Shown: one piece after another, positions 26,474 to 35,536 of the stretch
Numbering within the stretch: the first letter of the stretch is position 1
How the letters are laid out: each line of letters starts with the position of its first letter
Assembly (NCBI GenBank): GCA_031178065.1
Contig: JAPSJS010000017.1
Location: 1 to 56,610, forward strand
DNA: 56,610 nt
Reading direction: 5' to 3'
From: Altererythrobacter sp.
GTDB taxonomy: Bacteria > Pseudomonadota > Alphaproteobacteria > Sphingomonadales > Sphingomonadaceae
Notes under the pieces: generated by a model
The model's input: only the letters and a program-made list of their open reading frames with translations
Told to the model about the DNA's origin: nothing
The model's database searches: none
Made by a program: the position numbers and the translations under genes

Positions 26474-27097
26474 TCAACGATCGGCGGCGATGCCTTTCGC
26501 GAGCAGGTCGCCGGCGATGGCGGCCACGCGTTCGGCGGGCAGGTCTCCCTCGCCCCAGACGGCGTAGCGCAGACCGAGAAACACGTTCATTCCCATGATC
26601 GCCCAGGCATGCGCCTCTTCCAGATCCGCACGCAGTTCGCCCTTGCGGGCGCCTTCGCGCAGACGATCGAGGATGCGCGCGCCGGTCGTCTCGTAATGCT
26701 GGCGATAGCTTTCTGGGTCGACGAATTCGGCCTCGTCGATGATCCGGTAGACCTCCTTGTGCTCGGCGGCGAAGCGCAGGAAGGCGGTCAGCGCCGCCCG
26801 CTCCCGCTCCAGCGCCGAGGCCGGTTCGGCCAGCGCCTCGCGCGCGGCGACTTTCACCGCCTCGCTCATGTCGCGCACGAGCGCCTGGAAGATCGCCTCC
26901 TTCGAATCGAAATAAGTGTAAAAACTGCCGAGCGCCGTCCCGGCCCGCGCGGTGATCCCGCTGATCGAGGCTTCGTGGAAACCTCGCTCCCCGAATTCGA
27001 CCGCCGCCGCATCGAGCAGCTTGCGCAGCGTGCGCCGGCCACGCTCGGTGCGAGGCTGTTTGGAGGTGTCTGCGGCGGCTGGTGTCCCCGTATCCAT
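26474..27097 (-). CDS. TetR/AcrR family transcriptional regulator
   Basis: The start MDTGTPAAADTSK at 27097 gives 207 residues with the DNA-binding domain KLLDAAAVEFGERGFHEASI, SGITARAGTALGSFYTYFDS near the N-terminus. A longer frame from 27157 is possible, but its start codon lies inside the operator at 27142-27164, so I prefer the shorter one. The gene is divergent from the TonB receptor at 27201 and probably represses both it and itself. Ligand unknown. Confidence 0.88.
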   Translation of the reverse strand: MDTGTPAAADTSKQPRTERGRRTLRKLLDAAAVEFGERGFHEASISGITARAGTALGSFYTYFDSKEAIFQALVRDMSEAVKVAAREALAEPASALERERAALTAFLRFAAEHKEVYRIIDEAEFVDPESYRQHYETTGARILDRLREGARKGELRADLEEAHAWAIMGMNVFLGLRYAVWGEGDLPAERVAAIAGDLLAKGIAADR

Positions 27098-27141
27098 CAC
27101 GTCCGGGCTAAATGGCGAGAGGCCGATCCGCAAGAGAAAAC

Positions 27142-27164
27142 TTGAAACCTGGTTCATGTTTCAA
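27142..27164. promoter_or_regulatory. TetR operator candidate between regulator and TonB receptor
   Basis: Perfect arms TTGAAAC (27142-27148) and GTTTCAA (27158-27164) lie 9 bases apart, centre to centre 16, between the divergent TetR gene and the TonB receptor gene. Size and symmetry fit a TetR dimer site; repression of the receptor is the likely effect. Confidence 0.65.
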
Positions 27165-27200
27165 TATTGAGGATGCTAACGAACAGACAGGAGAGGATCG

Positions 27201-29612
27201 ATGAGGGTCACCAATTCAGGCGTGGCGGCGGTGCTGCTCGGCGGCGTGGCGGCTGCGGTGTTCATGGCGGAGCCTGCGGCGGCGCAGAATGCTTCCCCGG
27301 CCCCGAACGTACCGGCCGAGGCGGACCGGGCGGCGACGGCCGATGGCGTGATCGTGGTGACTGCGCGGCGGCGCGAGGAGCAGTTGAACGACGTGCCGAT
27401 CGCCGTGACGGCCTTTACCGGCGAGGCGCTGGAGGCGCGCGGCGCGCTCGACATCACCGACATCTCGAACGTAACGCCCAACACCACGCTTGAGACCTCC
27501 CGCGGGACCAATTCCACGCTCAGCGCCTTCATTCGCGGCGTCGGCCAGCAGGATCCGGTGCCGGGCTTCGAGGCCGGCGTCGGCATCTATCTCGACGACG
27601 TCTATCTCAACCGCCCGCAGGCCGCAGTGCTCGACATCTACGATGTCGAGCGGATCGAGGTGCTGCGCGGACCGCAGGGCACGCTTTATGGCCGCAACAC
27701 GATCGGCGGTGCGGTCAAGTACGTGACCAAGCTACTGCCGCAGGAATTCAGCGCGAAACTGCGCGCCACTTACGGCACCTACAATCAGGCGGAGGGCGTC
27801 CTGACCGCCAGCGCCCCGATGGGCGATCTCGCGCGCATCGGCGGATCGGTCGCGCGGCTCTCGCGCGGTGGGTTCGGGGACAACCTCTACATTCGGGGTG
27901 TCGAGAACTACAACAAGGACGTCTGGGCCGCGCGCGGCACGTTCGAGCTGGGCGGGCACGGCGAGCCGGTGCTGATCCGCATTTCGGGCGACTACACGCG
28001 CGACAAGTCCGATCCGCGCAACGGCCATCGCCTGATCCCGGGCCTGCTCTCTGGCGCTCCGGTGCTCGAGGACGAGTTCGACACCCGCGCCGGGCTCAAC
28101 GCGCCCGAGCAGGACGTCGAGGCTTACGGAGTGGCGATGAACGTCACCGCCGATCTGACCGACAACCTCACGTTCCGTTCGATCAGCGCCTGGCGCAAGG
28201 ACGAAAGCTATACGCCGATCGACTTCGATGCCCTGCCCGCGGTCGATGTCGACGTACCGGCAGTCTACCGCAACGAGCAGATCAGCCAGGAATTCCAGCT
28301 CCTCTATGAGAGCGACCGGCTGCACGGCCTGGTCGGGTTCTACTACCTCGACGCACGCGCTTATACGAAGTTCGACGTACTGCTCGAAACGACGGGCGCC
28401 ATCCTGCCCCCGCCGGGTGGCCCGCTTCCCGGCTTCGGGCAGCAGACCCGGGGCGATGTGCGCACCGACACCTGGTCGATATTCGGCGATTTCACGTTCG
28501 ACGTAACCGACCGGCTCCATCTATCGGCCGGAGGTCGCTATACCGTCGACAATCGCAAGAGCTTCATCTTCAAGCAGAACCAGATACTGGGTGCCGATCC
28601 CGAATTCGGCGGCACCGGCGTCCTGATCGGCGCGCCCATCACCGATTTCAACGGCAAAGCGCGGTTCAAGAAGTTCACGCCGCGCGCGTCGATCTCCTAC
28701 GACGTGACCGACGACGTGATGGTCTATGCCTCGTACTCGCAAGGCTTCAAGGGCGGCGGCTTCGACCCGCGCGGCAGCGCCAACGCGCCCGCGATCGACG
28801 TCAACGGCGACGGCACGTTCAGCTACGACGAGATCTACGACTTCTTCCTGTTCGAACCGGAAGAGGTCGACAGCTACGAACTGGGCGTGAAAGGCGCGGC
28901 GCTGGATGGCGATCTGAACTTCGCGCTGACCGGCTTCTATGCCGACTACACCAACGTCCAGATCCCGGGCTCGATCGGCATCGACGCGGATGGGGACGGC
29001 GTGTTCGAAGGTTTCTCGGGCGTCACCACCAATGCCGCGTCGGCGACCTTCAAGGGGCTGGAGCTCGAGACCTCCGCCAGTTTTGCGCGCGGCTTCGCCG
29101 GCGCGGGGTCGCGGATGACCTTCGCCGGCACGCTCGGCTATATCGACGCGCAGTATGACGAGTTCATTGGCAATCTCGGCACCGACGTTTCCGACATCAC
29201 CGACATCCAGAACACCCCCACCTGGACCGCTTCGGGCACCCTGGGCGCGCTCGTGCCGGTTGACGCGGACGGGGAGCTCAATCTCTCGACCACGCTCTCC
29301 TACCGCAGCGAGACGCAGCAGTTCGAGTATCCGAGCCCCTATCTCGATCAGGAAGGTTATGCGCTGTGGGACGCGAGCCTGGTCTACAGCTTCGGCGGGG
29401 ACCGGTACTCGATCGGCCTCCACGGCAAGAACATCCTCGACAAGCGGTACAAGACCTCGGGTTACCAGTTCCTCGTGACCGATCCGGCGACGGGCCTGCC
29501 GGTGATGGGCGGCAACGGCCTGCCAACCCCCTCGCTCGGCCTTGAGGGCATTGCGACCGTATTCTACGGCAATCCGCGGCAGGTCTTCCTCACCGCAACG
29601 CTGAAGTACTAG
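27201..29612 (+). CDS. TonB-dependent outer-membrane receptor with EF-hand-like loop
   Basis: Precursor of 803 residues with a signal peptide ending PAAAQ, plug start DGVIVVTARRREEQLNDVPI, the LDDVYLNRPQAAVLDIYDVE segment and the plug motif LRGPQGTLYGRNTIGGAV. The barrel ends FLTATLKY. Residues 533-544 (DVNGDGTFSYDE) match a canonical 12-residue EF-hand calcium loop; a second, weaker one (DADGDGVFEG) starts at 595. GGAGAGG precedes the ATG. The TetR gene is divergent and a sulfotransferase gene is convergent downstream. The ligand is unknown; calcium could stabilise an extracellular loop. Confidence 0.93.
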   Translation: MRVTNSGVAAVLLGGVAAAVFMAEPAAAQNASPAPNVPAEADRAATADGVIVVTARRREEQLNDVPIAVTAFTGEALEARGALDITDISNVTPNTTLETSRGTNSTLSAFIRGVGQQDPVPGFEAGVGIYLDDVYLNRPQAAVLDIYDVERIEVLRGPQGTLYGRNTIGGAVKYVTKLLPQEFSAKLRATYGTYNQAEGVLTASAPMGDLARIGGSVARLSRGGFGDNLYIRGVENYNKDVWAARGTFELGGHGEPVLIRISGDYTRDKSDPRNGHRLIPGLLSGAPVLEDEFDTRAGLNAPEQDVEAYGVAMNVTADLTDNLTFRSISAWRKDESYTPIDFDALPAVDVDVPAVYRNEQISQEFQLLYESDRLHGLVGFYYLDARAYTKFDVLLETTGAILPPPGGPLPGFGQQTRGDVRTDTWSIFGDFTFDVTDRLHLSAGGRYTVDNRKSFIFKQNQILGADPEFGGTGVLIGAPITDFNGKARFKKFTPRASISYDVTDDVMVYASYSQGFKGGGFDPRGSANAPAIDVNGDGTFSYDEIYDFFLFEPEEVDSYELGVKGAALDGDLNFALTGFYADYTNVQIPGSIGIDADGDGVFEGFSGVTTNAASATFKGLELETSASFARGFAGAGSRMTFAGTLGYIDAQYDEFIGNLGTDVSDITDIQNTPTWTASGTLGALVPVDADGELNLSTTLSYRSETQQFEYPSPYLDQEGYALWDASLVYSFGGDRYSIGLHGKNILDKRYKTSGYQFLVTDPATGLPVMGGNGLPTPSLGLEGIATVFYGNPRQVFLTATLKY

Positions 29613-29618
29613 GGAGCC

Positions 29619-30839
29619 TCAGCCCCGCGCAGAGCGCAGGGCTGCCGAACCGGCGGCCTCGCCCTCGATCGGCACGTCGAACGCCCGTACGTAGTCGTCG
29701 AGCCGATCGCGCACGTCGCCTTCAGAGAGTCCGAACTCCGCGAGGCTGTAGGTGTGCGGGCGGCGCTTGAGCGCGCAAGCGCGGCGCATGTAATCCTCCA
29801 TCGCGGGGAGCGCCGGGTCGATGTCGAGCTCGAGGAAGCGGTAGACCCGCTGCATGGTGCCGCGCCAGTCGCGCTCCATGTCGTCGTACTGCACGTCGAT
29901 CATCCGCTCGGACGGGATCATCTCGCGCGCGGCGCGCATGCGGTCGATCTGGAGCGCGGTCTTGCGCAGCCACTCGCGGCCCATGCGGCGGGGGTCAACG
30001 TGGTCCGAATAGATGATCGTCTGGTTCCAGGCGAGCGACGCCGCGCTGCCGACGACCTTGTGCGGATCGCGATGGGTGAAGATCAGCCGCGCATCGGGAA
30101 AGACCTTCAGCAGCGCATCAAGGTCGAGCATGTGCTGCGGCGTCTTCAATATCCACGGACGGATGGACGAGACCTGCTGCGACCAGCCGACCAGGCGCAG
30201 CAGGTTCGCCATGTGGCGGTAGGCCGGCACCGCGCTCTCCGCCTCGCACCAGCGGCCGTAAGTGGACACCTGCCACTGCGCCTCGTGCTTCATGCCCCAC
30301 ATGCTCGCGACGAGCAGGCCAAGCTCCTCCTCCGGTTCGTAAGGACCCGTCGGATGGATCGACAGGGTGCGGGGGTTGGCGAGGCGGGCGACTTTCATGA
30401 TCCGCGAGGCAAGGACCGGGCGAAAATCCTCCCGCCGCCCGTCCAGCACCTCCTCGAAATCGGGCCGCGGCACCGGGCTGATCGTCTCGAAGCTGCGCAT
30501 GTGGCTGAAGCGGCGATCGCCTGCGAGCAGCCGGTGCAGGCGCGTCGTGCCCGAGCGCATGGGCCCGACGATCACGACCGGGCGCGGCATGGGGCGGGCG
30601 AGGATTTCCGGATGGCGCTTGAACCACATCTGCGCCAGCAGGCGGTCGCGCAGCACGTGGTGGAACTGTTTCATCGCGGAGAGGTCGCCCGCCGCATTGA
30701 GCCGTGCCTCGCGTCTCACCGAGTCGAGCAGCACCTCCATCGGGCGTTCGAACCAGGGGTCGCCGAAATCGTCGAGGCCGGTCGCCTCCCCCGCTTCTTC
30801 CAGCAGATGGTCCTTTTCGAGCCGCGCCGGCGCGACCAT
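29619..30839 (-). CDS. Sulfotransferase family protein
   Basis: From ATG 30839 (MVAPARLEKDHLLEEAGEAT) the protein has 406 residues. It carries the 5'-phosphosulfate loop VVIVGPMRSGTTRLHRLL (about 95-112) and the 3'-phosphate-contact region RLIFTHRDPHKVVGSAASL. The family moves sulfate from PAPS to hydroxyl or amine groups, though many bacterial members have unknown acceptors. The start is uncertain: no strong ribosome binding site is visible, and alternatives up to about 30 codons upstream exist in frame. The frame stays open far upstream through serS, but that part is a shadow. Stop codons of this gene and the TonB receptor are 6 bases apart, convergent. Confidence 0.85.
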   Translation of the reverse strand: MVAPARLEKDHLLEEAGEATGLDDFGDPWFERPMEVLLDSVRREARLNAAGDLSAMKQFHHVLRDRLLAQMWFKRHPEILARPMPRPVVIVGPMRSGTTRLHRLLAGDRRFSHMRSFETISPVPRPDFEEVLDGRREDFRPVLASRIMKVARLANPRTLSIHPTGPYEPEEELGLLVASMWGMKHEAQWQVSTYGRWCEAESAVPAYRHMANLLRLVGWSQQVSSIRPWILKTPQHMLDLDALLKVFPDARLIFTHRDPHKVVGSAASLAWNQTIIYSDHVDPRRMGREWLRKTALQIDRMRAAREMIPSERMIDVQYDDMERDWRGTMQRVYRFLELDIDPALPAMEDYMRRACALKRRPHTYSLAEFGLSEGDVRDRLDDYVRAFDVPIEGEAAGSAALRSARG

Positions 30840-31061
30840 GCCCAACTTGCGCCCGCCGCGGATCGCGGTGTCGAGAATTCCGATGAAGGGTGTCCGCCGC
30901 GGGGGCTGAATGCCTTGGTGCTGCAATACTCTCGCCCGAGCTGCGGATTTGACGGCCGGGCTGGCTGCCAATCGATCCGTGGGTTGTCTACCCTTCAGCC
31001 CCGAAATCCGTTCCCGAAGCCCACTGGAAAAGGGCGCGCGCGTGCGGCATAGGCCGCCGCC

Positions 31062-32336
31062 ATGCACGACATCCGCCTGATCCGCGAAAACCCGGAAGCC
31101 TTCGACGCCGCACTTGCGCGTAGGGGGGGCGAGCCGGTTGCCGAAAGCCTGCTCGCGCTCGACGCCAGGCGCCGCGCGGTCACGACCCAGATGCAGGAGG
31201 CCCAGAGCCGCCGAAACGACGCCTCCAAGGCGATCGGGCAGGCCATGGCGCAGGGGGACAAGGACCGGGCGGAAGCGCTCAAGGCCGAAGTGGCCGAGCT
31301 CAAGCAGACCCTGCCCGCGCTCGAGGAGGAAGACCGCACGCTGGCGGCGGAGCTCCAGAATGCCCTCGCCGGGCTGCCTAACCTGCCCGCCGGTGACGTC
31401 CCGCCTGGCGAGGACGAGAACGCCAACGTGGAGCTTTCGCAATGGGGCGAACGGCGCGAGTTCGCGTTCGAGCCGAAGGAACACGCCGACCTCGGCCCCG
31501 CGTTGGGAATGGATTTCGAGACCGGCGCGAACATCTCCGGGGCCCGCTTCACCTTCCTCCGCGGCCAGATGGCGCGGCTCCACCGTGCGCTCGGGCAGTT
31601 CATGCTCGATCGGCAGACGGCCGAGAACGGCTACACCGAATGCGCTCCGCCGCTGCTGGTCCGCGACGAGGCGGCATTCGGCACCGGACAGCTGCCGAAA
31701 TTCACCGAAGACCTGTTCCGCACGACCGACGGCCACTGGCTGATCCCGACCGCAGAGGTCAGCCTGACCAACGCGGTGCGCGAGCAGATCATCAATGAGG
31801 CGCAGTTCCCGATCCGCATGACTGCGCTTACCCCGTGCTTTCGCTCCGAAGCGGGCGCGGCGGGCAAGGACACGCGCGGCTTCATCCGCCAGCACCAGTT
31901 CGAGAAGGTCGAACTGGTCAGCGTCGTCCGCCCGGAAGAGAGCGAGGCGGAGCACGAGCGGATGACCGAATGCGCCGAAGGCGTGCTCCAGGCGCTCGGC
32001 CTGCCCTACCGCAAGATGCTGCTCTGCGCCGGCGACATGGGCGCGACCGCGCGCAAGACCTACGATCTCGAGGTCTGGCTGCCTGGCCAGGGGGCCTGGC
32101 GCGAGATCAGCTCCTGCTCCAACTGCGGCGACTATCAGGCGCGGCGGATGAACGCCCGCTACCGTCCCGAAGGTTCGAAGAAGACCGAGTTCGTCCATAC
32201 ACTCAATGGCTCCGGCCTCGCCGTCGGGCGCACGCTGGTGGCGGTCCTGGAGAACTACCAGCAAGAAGACGGCTCGGTCGAAGTTCCGGAGGTGCTGCGG
32301 CCGTACATGGGCGGAATCGAGCGGCTGATCCCGTGA
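31062..32336 (+). CDS. serS: Seryl-tRNA synthetase
   Basis: Charges tRNA-Ser with serine. The 424-residue protein begins [20 protein letters not shown], has the antiparallel coiled-coil arm (about 30-100, rich in K/E/A and Q), and the class II motifs: motif 2 [30 protein letters not shown] and motif 3 [19 protein letters not shown]. No Shine-Dalgarno sequence is seen; CATAGG ends 8 bases before the ATG and could be the -10 of a leaderless transcript. The length is standard. Confidence 0.98.
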   Translation: MHDIRLIRENPEAFDAALARRGGEPVAESLLALDARRRAVTTQMQEAQSRRNDASKAIGQAMAQGDKDRAEALKAEVAELKQTLPALEEEDRTLAAELQNALAGLPNLPAGDVPPGEDENANVELSQWGERREFAFEPKEHADLGPALGMDFETGANISGARFTFLRGQMARLHRALGQFMLDRQTAENGYTECAPPLLVRDEAAFGTGQLPKFTEDLFRTTDGHWLIPTAEVSLTNAVREQIINEAQFPIRMTALTPCFRSEAGAAGKDTRGFIRQHQFEKVELVSVVRPEESEAEHERMTECAEGVLQALGLPYRKMLLCAGDMGATARKTYDLEVWLPGQGAWREISSCSNCGDYQARRMNARYRPEGSKKTEFVHTLNGSGLAVGRTLVAVLENYQQEDGSVEVPEVLRPYMGGIERLIP

Positions 32337-32343
32337 TCCGTCA

Positions 32344-32424
32344 TGCCGAACTTGTTTCGGCAGCCATCCTCCCTCACAGGCGAATGGACCAGGCGGCGAA
32401 ATCAACCCCGGACCGTGTCCGGGG
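32344..32424. repeat. Intergenic repeat with two hairpins
   Basis: TGCCGAA-CTTGT-TTCGGCA (32344-32362) and CCCCGGA-CCGTG-TCCGGGG (32406-32424) frame a short spacer between serS and surE. The wording (TGCCG...TTCGGCA, CCCCGGACC...GTCCGGGG) is the familiar dispersed intergenic repeat of sphingomonads. It may act as a terminator or mRNA 3' end for serS. Confidence 0.6.
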
Positions 32425-32448
32425 CGACGGATCAGAGAAACGGCACCC

Positions 32449-33213
32449 ATGCGTATCCTCCTCACCAACGACGACGGCATCCACGCACCGGGCCTCAAGG
32501 TCCTCGAGGAAATCGCGCGCGAGTTCTCGGACGACATCTGGATCTGCTCCCCGAACGACGAGCAGTCGGGCACCGGCCATTCGCTGACGCTGACCCAGCC
32601 CGTCCGCCTGCGCCGTTTCGGAGAGCGGCGCTTCTCCGTCACCGGCACGCCGACCGACGCGGTGACGATCGGGCTGCGCAAGGTGATGGACGGGCCGCCC
32701 GACGTGATCCTCTCCGGCGTCAACCGCGGCGCCAACCTCGGTGACGACATCACCTATTCGGGCACCGTCTCGGCCGCGATCGAAGGGGCGTTGGCAGGCA
32801 TCCGCTCCATCGCGCTGAGCCAGGTCTATGCGCGCGAGGGCATGGGCGACGAGGTGCCCTTCGGCGCCGCACGCGAATGGGGCGTGCGCGTCCTCGCTCC
32901 GCTGCTCGACGTGCCTCTGCCCAAGCGCACGCTGGTCAACATCAACTTCCCGGCGCGGGCGCCTGAGGAAGTAAAGGGCATTCGCGTCGTGCGGCAGGGT
33001 TTCCACGACTATTCGCGCGGCACCGTGGTCGAGGGGCGTGACCCGCGCGGTTACAAGTATTACTGGTTCGGCCTCCAGGCGATCGAGCATACGCTCGATC
33101 ACGGGACCGATCTGGAGGCGATCGACGAGGGATATGTCGCGGTGACCCCGTTGCAACTCGACCTCACGCACCACGCCTCGCTGGGCGATCTCGGCGAGCG
33201 CTACGCGGAATGA
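32449..33213 (+). CDS. surE: 5'/3'-nucleotidase SurE
   Basis: Metal-dependent survival phosphatase acting on nucleoside monophosphates. The 254-residue protein opens with MRILLTNDDGIHAPG, whose Asp-Asp pair binds the metal, followed by PNDEQSGTGHSLTL and VLSGVNRGANLGDDITYSGT, all family hallmarks. It lies after serS, and its end overlaps the M23 peptidase gene by ATGA. In many alphaproteobacteria a pcm gene stands between surE and the M23 gene; here it is absent. Confidence 0.97.
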   Translation: MRILLTNDDGIHAPGLKVLEEIAREFSDDIWICSPNDEQSGTGHSLTLTQPVRLRRFGERRFSVTGTPTDAVTIGLRKVMDGPPDVILSGVNRGANLGDDITYSGTVSAAIEGALAGIRSIALSQVYAREGMGDEVPFGAAREWGVRVLAPLLDVPLPKRTLVNINFPARAPEEVKGIRVVRQGFHDYSRGTVVEGRDPRGYKYYWFGLQAIEHTLDHGTDLEAIDEGYVAVTPLQLDLTHHASLGDLGERYAE

Positions 33214-33989
33214 AACGCCTCGCCCTGCTCGCGCTTGCGCCGCTGCTTATCGCCGCCGGCGATCCGGCGACCGAGACCGAGCACGTGGTGCAGGAAGGCG
33301 AAACGCTGAACGGCATCGCCAACCGCGCGCGGGTCCCCGCCGCGGTGATCGCGGCGGCAAACGGACTGGCCGAGCCCCATGCCGTGAAGGCGGGCCAGCG
33401 GCTGGCGATCCCGCGCCAGCGCATCCATGTGGTTGAACCAGGTCAGACCGCGTTCGCAATCGCCATGCGATACGGTGTGACGTTCGAGAACGTCGCCCTC
33501 GCCAACGGGCTAGAGCCGCCTTACCGCATCCGTCCGGGCCAGCGCCTGATCATCCCGGCCGTGCTCAAGGTCCCGCCGGTCGCGCCGCCCATGCGCAGCG
33601 AGCCCTACTTCCGCCCTCCGCACGACGGCACCGTCCTGCTTGGCTATGCCGTCCGTCCCGACGGGGGCGGTCACGACGGGATCGACTATGCCGTGAGACG
33701 CGGCGACATGGTGCGCGCCTCCGCCAGCGGCACCGTGGTCGAGGCCGTGACCGAGGCACCGCGTTTCGGCGGGCTGGTGGTGATCGACCACGGCAACGGC
33801 TGGCACAGCGCCTACGGCCACCTCGGACGGGTCACCGTCGAGGCGGGCGACGTGGTCAAGACCGGCGAACGGATCGGAATCGCCGGGGCATCGGGGGATA
33901 CGGAGAGCCCCGAGCTGCACTTCGAGATCCGCCATAACGGCCGAAAGGTCGATCCTGCCAAGAAACTGCGAGGCGCAGGCGGCGCGTGA
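33210..33989 (+). CDS. LysM and M23 (LytM) domain envelope protein, NlpD/EnvC-like
   Basis: Protein of 259 residues with an N-terminal export signal (MKRLALLALAPLLIAAGDPA), two LysM repeats (HVVQEGETLNGIANRARVP and HVVEPGQTAFAIAMRYGVT), and a C-terminal LytM domain with GGGHDGIDYAV, GWHSAYGHLG and LHFEIR. The HxxxD zinc pair is kept. The first histidine of the usual HxH motif is replaced by glutamate (PELHFEIR), as in many NlpD-like amidase activators, so it may regulate amidases rather than cut peptidoglycan. Overlaps surE and the channel gene by four and by a GTGA overlap, respectively. Confidence 0.9.
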   Translation: MKRLALLALAPLLIAAGDPATETEHVVQEGETLNGIANRARVPAAVIAAANGLAEPHAVKAGQRLAIPRQRIHVVEPGQTAFAIAMRYGVTFENVALANGLEPPYRIRPGQRLIIPAVLKVPPVAPPMRSEPYFRPPHDGTVLLGYAVRPDGGGHDGIDYAVRRGDMVRASASGTVVEAVTEAPRFGGLVVIDHGNGWHSAYGHLGRVTVEAGDVVKTGERIGIAGASGDTESPELHFEIRHNGRKVDPAKKLRGAGGA

Positions 33990-35059
33990 GGCGGTTCCAG
34001 CTCTCCGATAGACTCCCCGGCCGGAAGCGCACGCATCGGGCACCGCACTTTCAGCCGCTGCGGCGGGCGCTCAGGGTGCCGGTCTGGGCCGATCTGGGCC
34101 TCCGCGTCAGCGCCGCGCTGGCGCTGGTCTTCATCGTCGTCCTGATCCACTGGTGGGACCGCGCAGGCCTGGTCGACAATCTCGACGGCGAGGTGTCCTT
34201 CCTCGACGTCGTCTATTTCACGATGATCTCGATCACGACCACCGGCTTCGGGGATATCGCGCCGATCAGCGACCGCGCCCGGCTGGTGGAAGCGGTGATC
34301 GTCACGCCGATCCGGTTCCTGGTGATCTTCATATTCATCGGCGCGGCATACGACTTTATCATCAGGCGCAGTTGGGAGAAATGGCGCATGGCCCGCATTC
34401 AGGAAACGCTTTCCGGCCATGTCGTGGTCATCGGTTTCGGCATATCGGGCTCGGAGGCGGTTGCCGAACTGATCGAACGCGGCACCGATCCGCGCCACAT
34501 CGTGGTAATGGACACGCGCGAGGAGCGCCTGGCCGAGGCGGAACTACTCGGCTGCAACGTGATGGCGGCCGACGCCACGCGCGACGACAGCCTGATGGCC
34601 GTGCGCATCGACAAGGCCGAGACGGTGCTGGTCTCCGCCGGGCGCGACGATGCCTCGATCCTGATCGTCCTGACGATACGCCATCTCGCGCCCGACGTTC
34701 CGATCACCGTGGTGGTGCGCGCGGCGGACAACGAGCTGCTCGCCCACCAGGCCGGGGCGAACAATGTCATCAACCCCGTGCGCTTCACCGGGCTGCTGCT
34801 CGCCGGTAGCGTCCAGGGCATGCACATTGCCGACTATATGGCCGATCTCGCCTCGGTCACCGGCCGGGTGCATCTCGTCGAGCGGCCGGTGTCCCCCGAG
34901 GAGATCGGCAAGTCGATCGAGCAGCTAGCGACCGGCGGGCGCGGACTCAGGGTATACCGCAACGGTGCGGCGCTAGGTTTCTGGGAGCCGGAGGCCCAGC
35001 GGTTGCAGCTCGGCGACGTGGTGGTGGAGATTCGCCCGACCGCGGAAACCGAAGCCTAA
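33986..35059 (+). CDS. Potassium channel with RCK (TrkA-N) domain
   Basis: Starts with GTG overlapping the previous stop (GTGA). The 357-residue protein has two membrane segments (about 37-56 and 107-127) around a pore loop with the filter ITTTGFGDI, then the NAD-binding RCK domain (VVVIGFGISGSEAVAELIERG, TREERLAEAELLGCNVMAADAT) and a TrkA-C-like tail. The filter has GFG instead of the common GYG, a variant known in some channels. It is likely a tetrameric channel gated by nucleotide binding. Placement after a cell-envelope protein may reflect osmotic or turgor roles. Confidence 0.9.
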   Translation: MRRFQLSDRLPGRKRTHRAPHFQPLRRALRVPVWADLGLRVSAALALVFIVVLIHWWDRAGLVDNLDGEVSFLDVVYFTMISITTTGFGDIAPISDRARLVEAVIVTPIRFLVIFIFIGAAYDFIIRRSWEKWRMARIQETLSGHVVVIGFGISGSEAVAELIERGTDPRHIVVMDTREERLAEAELLGCNVMAADATRDDSLMAVRIDKAETVLVSAGRDDASILIVLTIRHLAPDVPITVVVRAADNELLAHQAGANNVINPVRFTGLLLAGSVQGMHIADYMADLASVTGRVHLVERPVSPEEIGKSIEQLATGGRGLRVYRNGAALGFWEPEAQRLQLGDVVVEIRPTAETEA

Positions 35060-35466
35060 CCAAACAGCCAGAACACGCCGCCCATCGTCAGATAGCCGGC
35101 GAGCCAGTATCCCGCATCGATCATTGCGACGCGAGTCGGCACCCGGATGTGCGTGAAGCTGATCCACAAGGCGGGGATCACGAACGCCAGCGCCAGCCCG
35201 CCTGACATCATGAAGTAGAGCCAGGGTTTGGCCGTCAGCGTTTCCGCCCCGATGCGCGCGAACATGTGCCCCATCATCACCGAGGTCAGCAGCAGCAGCC
35301 CGCCGGTGATCGCCGCGACTCGCTCAGGACGTGAGCGCGCGAGGATCTTCCCCGGCGCCACCTTGCGCGCCTTGGCCGGCCCGAACAGCGGGCCGAACCA
35401 CGCGAAAGCAAGCAGCCCCGCGGCCAGTGCCGCAACGACAACCGCAACCCAGTTCACCGGACCCAA
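35056..35466 (-). CDS. DUF1761-like small membrane protein, TTG start
   Basis: Chosen start is TTG at 35466 (MGPVNWVAVVVAALAAGLLA), because AAGGAG lies 7 bases before it; a longer frame from 35637 adds basic residues and overlaps rimO antisense. The 136-residue protein has about four membrane segments and the GPxFGPAKARK loop typical of DUF1761-like proteins. Function unknown. Its stop overlaps the channel gene stop (convergent, TTA/TAA region). Confidence 0.72.
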   Translation of the reverse strand: MGPVNWVAVVVAALAAGLLAFAWFGPLFGPAKARKVAPGKILARSRPERVAAITGGLLLLTSVMMGHMFARIGAETLTAKPWLYFMMSGGLALAFVIPALWISFTHIRVPTRVAMIDAGYWLAGYLTMGGVFWLFG

Positions 35467-35536
35467 GACGTTTCTCCTTCGCCTTTTTCTTACACGGTAG
35501 CGTAAAGCGCGCCACAGGTGTAGGGCGCGCCGCGCA

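Noticed and set aside
28521-29423. 300-codon minus-strand frame opposite the TonB receptor
   Set aside because: No family pattern; shadow frame.
29619-32753. 1044-codon minus-strand open frame through serS and beyond
   Set aside because: Only the part up to 30839 has sulfotransferase features; the rest is antisense to serS, a common effect of high G+C codon use.
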